This document shows, in pieces, positions 34,305 through 43,810 of a DNA stretch of 64,000 bases; position 1 is the stretch's first letter, and each line of letters begins with the position of its first letter. Source of the stretch: Rachicladosporium sp. CCFEE 5018 (lineage: Eukaryota; Ascomycota; Dothideomycetes; Cladosporiales; Cladosporiaceae); the NCBI GenBank assembly GCA_002077045.2, contig KZ111175.1, positions 228,379-292,378 of the forward strand, given 5' to 3'. The notes beneath the pieces are model-generated. The model did not search any database. It was not told where the DNA came from and saw nothing but the letters and a program-made list of their open reading frames with translations. The position numbers and the translations under genes were made by a program.

Positions 34305-34891
34305 CTGCGCAGTAATGGCTATGGTCAGGGTTGTGATAGGAATGCGTGACGTACGCTCTCCGCAGGCGATAAAAGATTTGGGAGCCTATCAGCTTGCTGT
34401 GTACAAATGTCAGTCGACTGTCCCAAATGCTGTCGTGCAGAAACAGCACACCTGATAAGCTCATAGGCCTCTTCTTCCGGATTTCCGTACGACCTGCGTC
34501 TTCCAGTGTACGGCACTGCTGGCTGGGTGTGCAGATTGTGGTTTGAGCAGGTGCAACTTCATGTATCTCAGATTAGAGAACAAACTTGAAATGAACCCCT
34601 GGTGTGGCTACATTGATTCATAGGGCGTCTACGTCAGCGGCTCATTGAGGCCATGAGCTGCAATGCAGTAAAGAAGCTGGAAAGCATAGTTGCAAGTGAA
34701 CGGAACGAAAATCGAAGATTAAGCCCAAGTCTGCGGACGACAAGACGAAGTGATGCCGTTGATACTCACTGGCATTCGTAATCTGTACTCGTTCATCGAG
34801 TCTATATACAACCGCCTGTGCATCACGCCTTTTTCTTCGGGCTCCCCCATCCTCCACCCACAGACCGACGTTCCTTCCTCTTCAAGCCCTC
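34305..34891. other. region upstream of F-box-like fragment
   Basis: These 587 bases contain an ATG-led minus-strand frame from 34850 (MGEPEEKGVMHRRLYIDSM) that reaches a GTGAGT donor at about 34769. It may be a first exon of the fragment to its left, but linking exons could not be found. Confidence 0.3.
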
Positions 34892-35347
34892 CTAAGTGCT
34901 TGTAGACTGGTTGCCAGTAGCTGGGGTTTGCGCGGGAAACGCCTTCGGCTTATCGTTCTCCTCGTGGTGCATACGTTGCGCATCCTGCATCAGCTGGTCC
35001 TCAGTCTTCTTGTTGCCGTGGGAGATGAGGCGGTTCAGGAAGCTGCCGGGGCGTCCCTCGGGGTGGCCTTCCTGCTCTGCGCGCTCGATCTCGCGGTGGA
35101 GGTGTCCTGCCGTCTCCTCATCAATGTCGTCGGCCTCGGCGTCCTTATCATCGAGGTTCACTATGTTGTCGTCAGTAAGGTTCTCCTTTCCTTGATTGCA
35201 GTCCATGTACCATTCTTGTCGTGCATTGACAGCTTTCTCTTCAGCTTCTCTCTGATGTTCTGCATGATGGCGGTAGGTAGTAAGGCGATAGAGATTTGGT
35301 CGAAACTTGAACTGTTCCTTCACTGTGGTGCTTGATGCTGGAGTCAA
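34892..35347 (-). CDS. small acidic hypothetical protein, start unclear
   Basis: The frame is open for 151 codons from a TTG at 35347 and has no ATG at its head, so an upstream exon is likely. One option starts at ATG 35451 (MQGAGPDLRRGHW), leaves at a GTATCG donor and rejoins at FKFRPNLYRLTTYRHHAEH. The body is hydrophilic: a Gln/Glu-rich helix, WYMDCNQGKENLTDDNIVN, an Asp/Glu patch and GRPGSFLNRLISHGNKKTE. It ends ATGNQSTST. It has the look of a conserved small ascomycete protein with disordered ends, but I do not recognise the family and assign no function. Confidence 0.5.
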   Translation of the reverse strand: MTPASSTTVKEQFKFRPNLYRLTTYRHHAEHQREAEEKAVNARQEWYMDCNQGKENLTDDNIVNLDDKDAEADDIDEETAGHLHREIERAEQEGHPEGRPGSFLNRLISHGNKKTEDQLMQDAQRMHHEENDKPKAFPAQTPATGNQSTST

Positions 35348-35745
35348 GAAAACAATGCGTCTGTCTGTTGATCAGGTAACGATACAAGACAACGTGGCAG
35401 GGTGAAGTCAGTCCAATGCCCCCGCCGTAGATCTGGCCCCGCGCCCTGCATTGACTTCGCCACACCAACGTCACTTCCTACGCCGGCAAGTCGGCTCCAC
35501 GGCGCGTCTCCCACGTTCGGGCAACGCGACTTGGACGTGACAACGGCACTTCACCATGCGAGATAGAGTGGTGACAGTGTCGAGCAGATGAACACTTCAA
35601 GCTGAACGAATGCATTCTGCGAAGTGGGTGCAGCGACTGTGCGATTTCACTTCTCGAAGTTTGAGATGCGATCGAGGTGACGGGTAAAGGCATTGACAAT
35701 TCGACCGGTGACAGAGCATGAAAGTGATAAAATAACACTGGCAAG

Positions 35746-37977
35746 ATGCTACACGAGGTTCTCCTGGCGCTGTCAGGACACCCGTCGCCACTGTTTGGGC
35801 AGCATGGAGACTCCCCTGGTGCTCATGACGCCGACGGAGATCTGGACATTCTGTCTCCCTCCGAGAAGGGACTTCTGAACTCCCTGGGACAGCTGTCTGA
35901 GCTACACACGAGGCTTCGTACACATCTGAACGGCATAGCGGCATCTCATCGATCGATCATCAGCCGTGCTGTAGCCACGAGTATTCGTCAAACGCACCTG
36001 GCACGGTTCCAGCGCAAGATTATCGACGTCGAGCGCAGAATCTTGACTAAAGATCCCAGCATCGTAGGTGCTTACAACATAGTGCCTCTGTCAACCATTG
36101 TATCAGATTTCGGCGAGTGGCAGAGGCGAATGCAATGGTATTGGGACGCAGCTTGCTTCATGAGACCATACCATGAATCTAAGTCGAAGGACAAGCAGCA
36201 GGAATGCACAGGTGCTGCATTGATCGATCGACTTCGTGCTGACACTCAGACTGGCTACCCTGACATCGAAACGGTCGCCTCAGAGCTCAGCAAGGTGGCA
36301 GAGGCTGCTTGGCTGAGGCAATTGGCTTCATGGGTGCTACACGGGATATTGCCGACTCATGGTGCCGATGACTTCTTCATAAGATTGGAGAGGAGTGAGG
36401 AAGAGCCCGAGAAGGTAGTGCGTAACACTGTTCTGTTGCCCAGCTTTGTGAGCAAAGCAACAGCATCATCCATGATGTTCATCGGGCAGTCTCTGCGTCA
36501 GCTGGAGTATCACAGCCAGCAGCCAGGTGGCCGCGGCACTATGACTGCCGAAACGCATGCTCTGTCGAGAGAGCACTCAAAACACTTGGCAAGGCTTGAT
36601 TTGCCCCTAGATCAGGTGCATCTAGCACGCGCTGTATCGGCCATCCGACAATCACTGTCTCAAGGTGTACTGCAAAGCCTATTGCCCCTAAGCGAGATCA
36701 ATCTGCTGCTCTCTTGCATGCGGCGATACTTTCTGGTCGAAGATGGCGACTTCGCCCTCACGTTGATCGCGGAGGCCGAGAAGCGTGGGTTGGCAAAGCA
36801 GCAAGGCATGGGTAAGCTGCTACAAGACCATCCAGCAAAAGCCTTGCAGTCTCTCTCTGTGAAGGACAGCGAGCTCGCCCAATGTATGGCACAGACATGG
36901 AAGTCGCTGGCGACCAGGGACGATGACGAGGACGATACAGTTTTTGCGTTCACGAGACGAAGGATTGTGCTTGCGGCGCCCGGGCTGAACAACTCACGGC
37001 CATCCACCTCTAATAGTGTCTCATCGAACAGCGTGAAGGTCTCCACAGTAGACTTCAGCGACCTGCTCTTCCCGACCTCGACTTGTCTGACCATTGCAAT
37101 CGAATCGCCCTTGAACCTCATCTTCAACACCCGAGATGTAGAAATGTACAGCTCCATTAACGCCTACCTGATTGCGATACGTCGGGCTCATCTGCGGCTT
37201 TCAGATTTGTGGCGACGAACATCGGCGAGACGAGATCATCCAGCCCCTCTAAATCCACGCTACAGCAGTACGCAGTCAGGCAGAGCACAGCTTGCAAAGA
37301 CTCGGTCTCGCCATAGGGAACGTATGGCGGCTACGAGACGCACATGGGCGACGAGTAGCGCGGCGATCTTCCTATTGTCGGAGACTGCTGCGTTCCTGGA
37401 GGGTGAGATTATTCGGTGCTCATGGGACCACTTCATCGCTTGGATTCGCAAGCCTCCTCCGATCGAGGAGAGCGACTATTCAGGTGTTGAGGTCGATGCA
37501 GAAACGTCAGGAACCGCAGCTCAGCGCGATCCCGAGACGATAGCGGCTGGTCACAGAGCTTTATTATCCGCACTTGTCTATGCACTGCTTCTCACCGACA
37601 CGCCCTATACGAGAGAACTCCGAACGCTGCTAGGCAACATCGATCAGCTCGTACTGCTCTTCGTACGACTGCTAGATCTTCAGCAAACACTCGACCAGGA
37701 TGACGACGCCGGGCTGGACACCACGCATACTGCGGCTGACGAGCGCAAAGCAGCTTTGGATCTCGACAGGGCGCGGAAGAAAGTCGACAGTGATTTGAAG
37801 TCTGTCGTAAACCGATTGAGACAACTCGATCAGGAGCGTATTGGTGCAGCGAGGTATTTGGATCTTGGTAGTATGGAGACGGGTGGATTTGAGCCGTGGA
37901 AGGGCGGTGGCGTGGACCGGCTGTTGATGAAGTTGGAGTTTGGGAGGGTGAGAGATGATGGGTATGATATTGTATGA
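35746..37977 (+). CDS. gamma-tubulin complex component 4 (Spc97/Spc98 family)
   Basis: The single exon encodes 743 residues from ATG 35746. MLHEVLLALSGHPSPLF at the start is characteristic of GCP4. The GRIP1-like region covers about residues 60-280 (YNIVPLSTIVSDFGEWQRRMQW, LASWVLHGILPTHGADDFFI, LPSFVSKATASSMMFIGQSL). The GRIP2 half has SPLNLIFNTRDVEMYSSINAY near 455 and ends VDRLLMKLEFGRVRDDGYDIV. GCP4 sits on the gamma-tubulin ring complex with GCP2/3 and helps nucleate microtubules at spindle poles; in S. pombe the orthologue is Gfh1. A Ser-rich insertion (NSRPSTSNSVSSNSVK) near 425 may be species-specific. A roughly 370-base spacer separates it from asa1. Confidence 0.88.
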   Translation: MLHEVLLALSGHPSPLFGQHGDSPGAHDADGDLDILSPSEKGLLNSLGQLSELHTRLRTHLNGIAASHRSIISRAVATSIRQTHLARFQRKIIDVERRILTKDPSIVGAYNIVPLSTIVSDFGEWQRRMQWYWDAACFMRPYHESKSKDKQQECTGAALIDRLRADTQTGYPDIETVASELSKVAEAAWLRQLASWVLHGILPTHGADDFFIRLERSEEEPEKVVRNTVLLPSFVSKATASSMMFIGQSLRQLEYHSQQPGGRGTMTAETHALSREHSKHLARLDLPLDQVHLARAVSAIRQSLSQGVLQSLLPLSEINLLLSCMRRYFLVEDGDFALTLIAEAEKRGLAKQQGMGKLLQDHPAKALQSLSVKDSELAQCMAQTWKSLATRDDDEDDTVFAFTRRRIVLAAPGLNNSRPSTSNSVSSNSVKVSTVDFSDLLFPTSTCLTIAIESPLNLIFNTRDVEMYSSINAYLIAIRRAHLRLSDLWRRTSARRDHPAPLNPRYSSTQSGRAQLAKTRSRHRERMAATRRTWATSSAAIFLLSETAAFLEGEIIRCSWDHFIAWIRKPPPIEESDYSGVEVDAETSGTAAQRDPETIAAGHRALLSALVYALLLTDTPYTRELRTLLGNIDQLVLLFVRLLDLQQTLDQDDDAGLDTTHTAADERKAALDLDRARKKVDSDLKSVVNRLRQLDQERIGAARYLDLGSMETGGFEPWKGGGVDRLLMKLEFGRVRDDGYDIV

Positions 37978-38346
37978 TGACGTCCCGTACGATCAGTATC
38001 GATGCGCGATGATTATGACTCAAATCTACAAGCCTCCATCATATGATATGAATATGTCCTGTTGTGCGTGCAATTGTGGTCGGCTGTACCTTATGTGAAG
38101 CATTCAGTCGAATTCTCGACGATACCTACCCTAGGTCAAGATGATCAACTTCACTGCAAGCCTGACACATGCCGGATCCCACGCCAGACTAATTCAAATC
38201 ATCCAGCGGTGCGCCTGACCGTCTTTTCGTGAAGAGAAAAGATCTCGGATGGATTTCATGTATGTCGCATCGCCTGGATGAATCACTGTGTTACTGTACA
38301 TCGGACCTTTCACCAACTCAGTACTTGAAACCTCCATCGAGACACG
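37978..38346. other. intergenic, GCP4 / asa1
   Basis: These 369 bases separate two same-strand genes. Nothing notable was seen. Confidence 0.45.
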
Positions 38347-39568
38347 ATGGCGCCCGATCTTTCATTGCAGGCATCAGCTCTCCCTCCAGCTCAGCCAAAG
38401 TACGTGCTGCGCGGTCACACAGCCCAAGTCCACGCAGTCCGCTTCCTGCGCTGCAACTCCAGGCTTCTTACTGGCGATGCCGATGGCTGGGTCATACTCT
38501 GGGATGTGCCTATCAAGCGACCTGTAGCGGTCTGGCGAGCGCATGCTCAGACGATACTGGGCGTAGGTGTTTGGGGTGAGGTGGGGGAGAAGGTCATCAC
38601 GTATGTTGATCATGGAAACGCTCGACGAACTGACTTTACTGACGTGGTGCAGACATGGCCGAGATAACAAACTCCACGTCTGGCAAATTCGCCAGGAAGA
38701 CGAGACATCTCTATCGAAAGTCCTTCCGATCGAGGAGACGAGGACCAAGCGAAGTGTGCCATGGCTACTTCATTCCCTCGACGTGAACGCCCTGAACTTC
38801 TGCGCTTTCGCCATGTGCCCTGTTCCTAGCCTAAACCAGTCGACCGAAGAAAGCATCCTTATCGCAGTCCCAGGCATCAACGATGGCGCCATAACAATCA
38901 CCTCTTTACCTTCCCAGACCCGCGTAGCCTCAATACCGCCCATCGCAGGAATCAACACAGCCATGCTCATGGCTCTCCGTCTCCACCACACCTCCACCTC
39001 CCTCACAGTCCTAGCAGGCTACGAATCAGGCCACGTCGCGCTCTTCCGTCAACCTTCCTCAGGCCTGGCATGGAAACCCTCGTACGTGGCCAAATCGCAC
39101 GCTCAGCCTGTGCTCTCCCTCGACCTGGCACCGGGACTCGGAGCGTTCTTCTCCAGCTCAGCGGACGCTATTATAGTCCGGCACTCGCCTGATGCGTCCA
39201 CGGAGCCGGTGCTGCTGAAAACAAAGCACGCTGGCCAGCAGTCGCTTGTGGTGCGTTCAGATGAGAAAGTCTTCGCTACGGCTGGATGGGATGGGCGGGT
39301 GAGGGTTTACGGGACGAAGGGTGGGATGACGGAGTTGGCTGTGCTGAAGTGGCATAAGGAGGGGTGTTATGCTGTTGCTTTTGCTGATATACTAGATCAA
39401 GGTGAGCAAGCTGATGGCCACGAGACTGTAGCAAAGGAAGATGACCGAACCGAGATCACGACGAGAGCGATGACCGTCTCGCAGAGAAGAGAGGCTAACT
39501 CGGCGAAGACGCACTGGCTCGCAGCTGGGAGCAAAGATGGAAAGATATCGCTGTGGGACATCTACTGA
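38347..39568 (+). CDS. asa1: ASTRA-associated WD-repeat protein Asa1
   Basis: Two exons (38347..38600 and 38653..39568) give 389 residues; the intron is GTATGT..GTGCAG. WD-type blades include YVLRGHTAQVHAVRFLRCNS with GDADGWVILWDV near 45, HGRDNKLHVWQI just after the splice, VLAGYESGHVALFR, LSLDLAPGLGAFFSSSADAI, VFATAGWDGRVRVYG and a final GSKDGKISLWDIY. Asa1 is a subunit of the ASTRA complex with Tra1, Tti1/Tel2 and Rvb1/2, which helps mature PIKK kinases. The ATG at 38347 begins MAPDLSLQASALPPAQPK. Its stop lies only 30 bases from the end of the convergent dbp7 gene. Confidence 0.87.
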
Positions 39569-39598
39569 GCATGCGACCACGACCAACACTACGGACAT

Positions 39599-41938
39599 CT
39601 ATCCTAGGTTGAACTCTGACGCACCGCCTCTCGCCCTCAAAGCCACCCTCATACGCTTTCTCGCCTCCCGCTCGTCAGTCGTATCCGGCACATCCAGCTC
39701 CGCCGCATCCTTTGTCCGCTTCGCAGCATGCTTAGCGGCAAACTTCTTCCTAGCCTCGCTATTCTTGCCCGAAGCCTCTTTACCGGGCCGCGATCCGGGG
39801 ACACGAATTGACCCAGGCTTGTCTCGCAATGCGAATGCCTTTGCGAGGTGTCCAAGATGCAGCTGCTTGATGTCGAAGATCGCTCGCTCGGCCGCAACAT
39901 GCGTTGTGTACGCGCGGATGTGACTTTGGTAGGCGCGTCGAGCTTGTTCGAGATGCTTCGGCGACTCGATGGCCCAGCGCTCGGAGCCGATCTGCCAATC
40001 TGTCGCTCTGTCTTCCCACTCGCGGCCTACGACGACTCCCGAAGTGGCTGCGAAGCCTTTCTTCAGCAGCTCGTCGCCGGTATGACGTGTCAAAGTGTGC
40101 GGCTGCCCTTGTGCGAGGACCTCGACGTATGCTTCTTCGCAACCAGGTTGTAGGAAGATCATCGCGCGACCGTCTTTTCCTGCACGTGCTGTACGACCAA
40201 TTCGATGGACGTGGTCTTCTCGGCTGAAGGGCGGGTCATACTCGATGACAAGATCGACATTGGGCAAATCGAGCCCACGAGACGCGACGTCAGTGCACAC
40301 CAGTACTGCAGGCTCGACACATGCAGAGAACGCCTTCAGCGTACTAGTGCGAGTGGCTTGCTGCATTGAACCGTGCAAGCGAAACAGTTTGACTGAGTTG
40401 TCGGAGTTGGAGAAGGACTTGGCAATCGCCTGTGTGCGAGATTCGGCTATAGTGTCACCCTGTGGGATCTTGTCGGTCCTGCTCTGCTTTGGGACTGCTA
40501 TCTCATCACTGGCCGTCGCATCTGGGATGGTCTCTAGGGGGTCATTTGCGAGCGCCTCAAAGTGGAAGTCCACACTGTCTGCACAGCTCATGAAGACGAT
40601 GCACTTCGCTGTCGTACCTTTTCGCTTGAAGGCTTGCCTCAGCACAGCGACCAGTGTGACGAGTCGCTGCTTTGCGGGAACAATCGCGTAGCTCTGCTTG
40701 AGCTGCGCGGGTGCCGAGAACTCTTGCTTCTTGACAGTCGCCGCTTCGCCTGTAGTCGTATTTGATGCCTCTACGGCAATGAGGATAGGGTCCTTGAGCG
40801 CGATTGACTTTAGTCGTTCGACATCTGCTTCGATCGTCGCTGAGCAGAGTATCGTCGTCCGTCGATCCGGCAGGCCAGGTATGATGACCTCCTGCGACTT
40901 CCGCGACCGAAGGTTCAGAACGCTTACAATCTTCCGGATGTCGTTGTCGAAGCCAAGTTCCATCAACCGATCGCCTTCGTCGAGCACCAGCCATCTCACC
41001 TTACTCAGATCAAGCACTTCAGTGTTGTCAAAATGATCGACTAGTCTGCCAGGTGTGGCGACCAGAATGTTGACGCCTTTGCGTAGCCGTGCCTTCTCGG
41101 ACGACTTGCTCTCGCCACCTATGACAATTCCACCGACGATCCAGTGACAGCACGACAAGAGCCTCTCGAGCACTGCAGTGATCTGCTTTGCCAGCTCTCG
41201 TGTTGGCACAAGCACCATGCCGAAGAGACCACTCTTGCGATTGAAACCCTGCCCAGCAGCCTTCATCTCCTTACTGATAGCCGAGATTCTCTGCACAATC
41301 GGAAGTAGGTAAGCCAGGGTTTTGCCGGATCCAGTCTCTGCTTGGATAAAAGCATCTCGATCTTCGGCGCAGAGCTGCTGCAGTGATCGCCGCTGGATCG
41401 CTGTCGGCGCTTTGATGTCCATCTTGTTCAGTAAATGACTCGCCAGCGTTGTAGATAGACCAAGATTGGTGAACGTAGCCAGCTCATCGCTAAGTGGCGC
41501 ATTCGAAGGCACAGTTGGGATATCGTTTACTTCAGCTGGGGCAGAGGCGGGCACTTTGGTCTCGGGATTGTACGTAAATAGCGAAGAGATGACCTCCCCG
41601 TTCGTAGACTTTGGCAAAGCCTCTCTCTGACTTGCAGGTCGTCCACCAGCACGAGGCTCTGGACGAGGAAAGCTGGATCTCGCCACCTCAGCATCCCCAG
41701 TCTTGACCCTCTTCGCAGCAGGAGCATCAGCGTGGATCAATTCCTCCTCATCGCTTACTACCTGACCGTAGTTTGGAGTCTTGCCACTCGCACGTTCCTG
41801 CGCCTTTGATCGTCCCCATTCTGCAGATTTTCTTGCTGTAAGGCGATCCTTCCACCTGCCACCCTTGAACTGCGAGGGCTTTGGTGTGAAAGCGTCGGAA
41901 GGCGACTCAAAGTTGAGCAGCATGCCATCGTCGGCCAT
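39599..41938 (-). CDS. dbp7: DEAD-box RNA helicase Dbp7 (DDX31)
   Basis: The single exon encodes 779 residues and begins MADDGMLLNFES, the usual Dbp7 start. Helicase motifs: Q region (LNKMDIKAPTAIQRRSL), AETGSGKTLAYLLP near 205, PTRELAKQI, LDEGDRLMELGF (DEGD in place of DEAD, as is normal for this subfamily), SAT, ASRGLDLPNVDLVIEYD and HRIGRTARAG. The C-terminus is Lys/Arg-rich. Dbp7 works in the nucleolus on early 60S pre-ribosomes. It shares a 246-base divergent promoter with RPA2, in which two MluI cell-cycle boxes lie. Confidence 0.93.
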   Translation of the reverse strand: MADDGMLLNFESPSDAFTPKPSQFKGGRWKDRLTARKSAEWGRSKAQERASGKTPNYGQVVSDEEELIHADAPAAKRVKTGDAEVARSSFPRPEPRAGGRPASQREALPKSTNGEVISSLFTYNPETKVPASAPAEVNDIPTVPSNAPLSDELATFTNLGLSTTLASHLLNKMDIKAPTAIQRRSLQQLCAEDRDAFIQAETGSGKTLAYLLPIVQRISAISKEMKAAGQGFNRKSGLFGMVLVPTRELAKQITAVLERLLSCCHWIVGGIVIGGESKSSEKARLRKGVNILVATPGRLVDHFDNTEVLDLSKVRWLVLDEGDRLMELGFDNDIRKIVSVLNLRSRKSQEVIIPGLPDRRTTILCSATIEADVERLKSIALKDPILIAVEASNTTTGEAATVKKQEFSAPAQLKQSYAIVPAKQRLVTLVAVLRQAFKRKGTTAKCIVFMSCADSVDFHFEALANDPLETIPDATASDEIAVPKQSRTDKIPQGDTIAESRTQAIAKSFSNSDNSVKLFRLHGSMQQATRTSTLKAFSACVEPAVLVCTDVASRGLDLPNVDLVIEYDPPFSREDHVHRIGRTARAGKDGRAMIFLQPGCEEAYVEVLAQGQPHTLTRHTGDELLKKGFAATSGVVVGREWEDRATDWQIGSERWAIESPKHLEQARRAYQSHIRAYTTHVAAERAIFDIKQLHLGHLAKAFALRDKPGSIRVPGSRPGKEASGKNSEARKKFAAKHAAKRTKDAAELDVPDTTDEREARKRMRVALRARGGASEFNLG

Positions 41939-42064
41939 TGTTAGTTCTGGACTGGGATTAATGTCTGTTCTCGGAGCGCATTGCTTCGACGAAAAGATGA
42001 AGTCGACCGGAAAAATGACTAAGCCACATATCGGAATTGTTCCCCCGACTGCCCCCGCCCTCAG

Positions 42065-42070
42065 ACGCGT
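42065..42070. promoter_or_regulatory. MluI cell-cycle box (MCB) 1
   Basis: ACGCGT, the site bound by MBF in yeasts, lies 120 bases before the RPA2 start codon. Confidence 0.6.
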
Positions 42071-42085
42071 CGAATCAATTTAGCG

Positions 42086-42091
42086 ACGCGT
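42086..42091. promoter_or_regulatory. MluI cell-cycle box (MCB) 2
   Basis: A second ACGCGT begins exactly 21 bases after the first, two turns of the helix, 99 bases before the RPA2 start codon. Confidence 0.6.
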
Positions 42092-42184
42092 TTGCCTGAT
42101 CGCAAGCCGAAATGATGTTGTCTGTGATAGCATGAGCGTCCTTAGAGTCTCTACACTTCAGTAAGAAACAAGGAGTGCGAAGCG

Positions 42185-43044
42185 ATGGGTATGTTACTTA
42201 CCACATTTATGAACCCACCGGATTTACTGACACGCATCTAGACTACGGCAATCAATACTCCACCACCTCTTACGGTGCCGGCGGCGGCCAAAATGGCGGC
42301 GGCTTCATGCCTGGCAGTCAGTCAGACTCCCCCGCCGGCCAGAAAGGCAAATACGGCAAAGATACGCTCCGCCCAGTCACGGTCAAGCAACTCATCGATG
42401 CTCACCATCCGTACCCGGACGCTGAGCACTTCATGGTCGACGACCAGGAAACGACACAAGTCACGTTTGTCGGTCAAGTGCGGAACATCTCACAGCAGAC
42501 GACGAATGTGACATATAAAGTCGATGACGGGACTGGAGTTGTGGAGGTGAAGGTCTGGGTTGACAGCGAGGTGATGAACGAGGATGGGCAGGATCCGAAG
42601 AAAGTCACAGAGCAGGCGTACGTGAGAGTGTTTGGGAGACTGAAGGTGTTTGGCAATAAGAGGCACGTTGGCGCGAACGTCATCCGGCCAATCCAGGACT
42701 TCAACGAGATCTCGTATCATCTGCTAGAGGCCACTGTGGTGCACTTACAGGCCACGAGAGGTGCTCCTGGAGATGCGAAGCCGGCTACGAATGGAGCTTC
42801 CAACACGAATGGAATGTCTGCGACTGCAGCTGCACAACTGGCTGGCATAACGCCGTCGGCTCGGAAGGTGTACGAGTGTTTGCGCAACAGTCCGCAGACG
42901 AATGAGGGGCTACACATGCAGGACATTGCTCTGCAGGTAAACATGGACATATCTGCCGTTATGAAGGCTGGCGATGAGTTGTCGGGCGTTGGCGCGATCT
43001 ACACAACGATTGACGACCATACATGGGCTATCATGGATATGTGA
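42185..43044 (+). CDS. replication protein A 32-kDa subunit (RPA2)
   Basis: Two exons (42185..42188 and 42242..43044) give 268 residues. The first exon is only four bases (ATG G) before GTATGT; the acceptor CATCTAG joins to give MDYGNQYSTTSYGAGGG. The Gly/Ser-rich N-terminus is the usual phosphorylation region. An OB fold covers about residues 50-175 (LRPVTVKQLIDAHH, VTFVGQVRNISQQTTNVTY, VKVWVDSE, YVRVFGRLKVFGNKRHV). The winged-helix C-terminus has TPSARKVYECLRNSPQTNEG and ends TTIDDHTWAIMDM. RPA binds single-stranded DNA in replication and repair together with the 70- and 14-kDa subunits. The two MCB elements upstream fit S-phase expression. Confidence 0.93.
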
Positions 43045-43810
43045 GGAGTGGAACGAATTGATGAAAGTGGGAGAAGTGACGAGACGGAGACACGACACTC
43101 TCATGACCATTATCGCCTAGACCGACTGGCGCGATGCTGCGTGACTGAGTATGATTGACCTGCAAACAGCACCGAACGCCCGCAAAAGTACGACAAGCAT
43201 GGAAGGGCTAAGGTAGCTATGGTGCTACGGCTGTGTCAGACGAGCCAGGGAAGTGTACGGAGAGACGCGATTAGGGGGATCCTGTGTAGATGTCGACAAG
43301 CTCTCTGTACATAGCTGGTGTGCCTGCAGTCACGAGAGATCGCTCGACTGTCACCAACGAGGCAACGAACACTGATATAACTTTCGTCGCAATAGCCTCA
43401 TGAATGTTGACGCTAGCAAAGCTGAAACACGCGTATTTTAAGCTCGCATGGCGTAACGTGCGGAACGGCTCCTCGTACTCGTTTCCGAATTGTTGGTACA
43501 CCACCCGTAGCATTACTCGACCTCAACTGTATACTGTACTCACGTTGACTATCTCGCCGTCACTCCACCTGGCATATCTTCCCATTGACTGCTCATACGA
43601 CTTACGCCAGGCATTCTTATAGCTCACCAATGCATTGAGCCCATCACAAAGCTTTCCGGACTTGCCTGAGGTGTCCGGCTTACTCCTGCTGGCGAAGGAT
43701 CACGTACAACATCCCATACGAACGACGTGACTGGCACAGAAAACATCAATAGCGCGCGGCGCGCGTGATACATGCTCCCACTGCATGCCTCGTCCGCAGC
43801 GAAGGAGAAG
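43045..43810. other. intergenic, RPA2 / van1
   Basis: Apart from the weak minus-strand candidate, this 766-base gap has a GCGCGCGGCGCGCG tract at about 43752-43767 just before the van1 start. Nothing else was recognised. Confidence 0.45.
43271..43585 (-). CDS. weak candidate small gene, unknown
   Basis: On the minus strand ATG 43585 opens MGRYARWSDGEIVN and reaches a GTGAGT donor. Using one of the AG triplets about 65 bases later, it joins a frame that reads EEPFRTLRHASLKYACFSFA, then VNIHEAIATKVISVFVASLV and VERSLVTAGTPAMYRELVD, ending TGSP with a stop. The residue make-up is protein-like and the frame has its own ATG at 43513 as well. I recognise no family, and the acceptor is uncertain. 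It could be chance or a fragment. Confidence 0.28.

Noticed and set aside
40950..41000. DEGD in place of DEAD in the Dbp7 helicase as a loss of function
   Set aside because: DEGD is the normal motif of the Dbp7/DDX31 subfamily.
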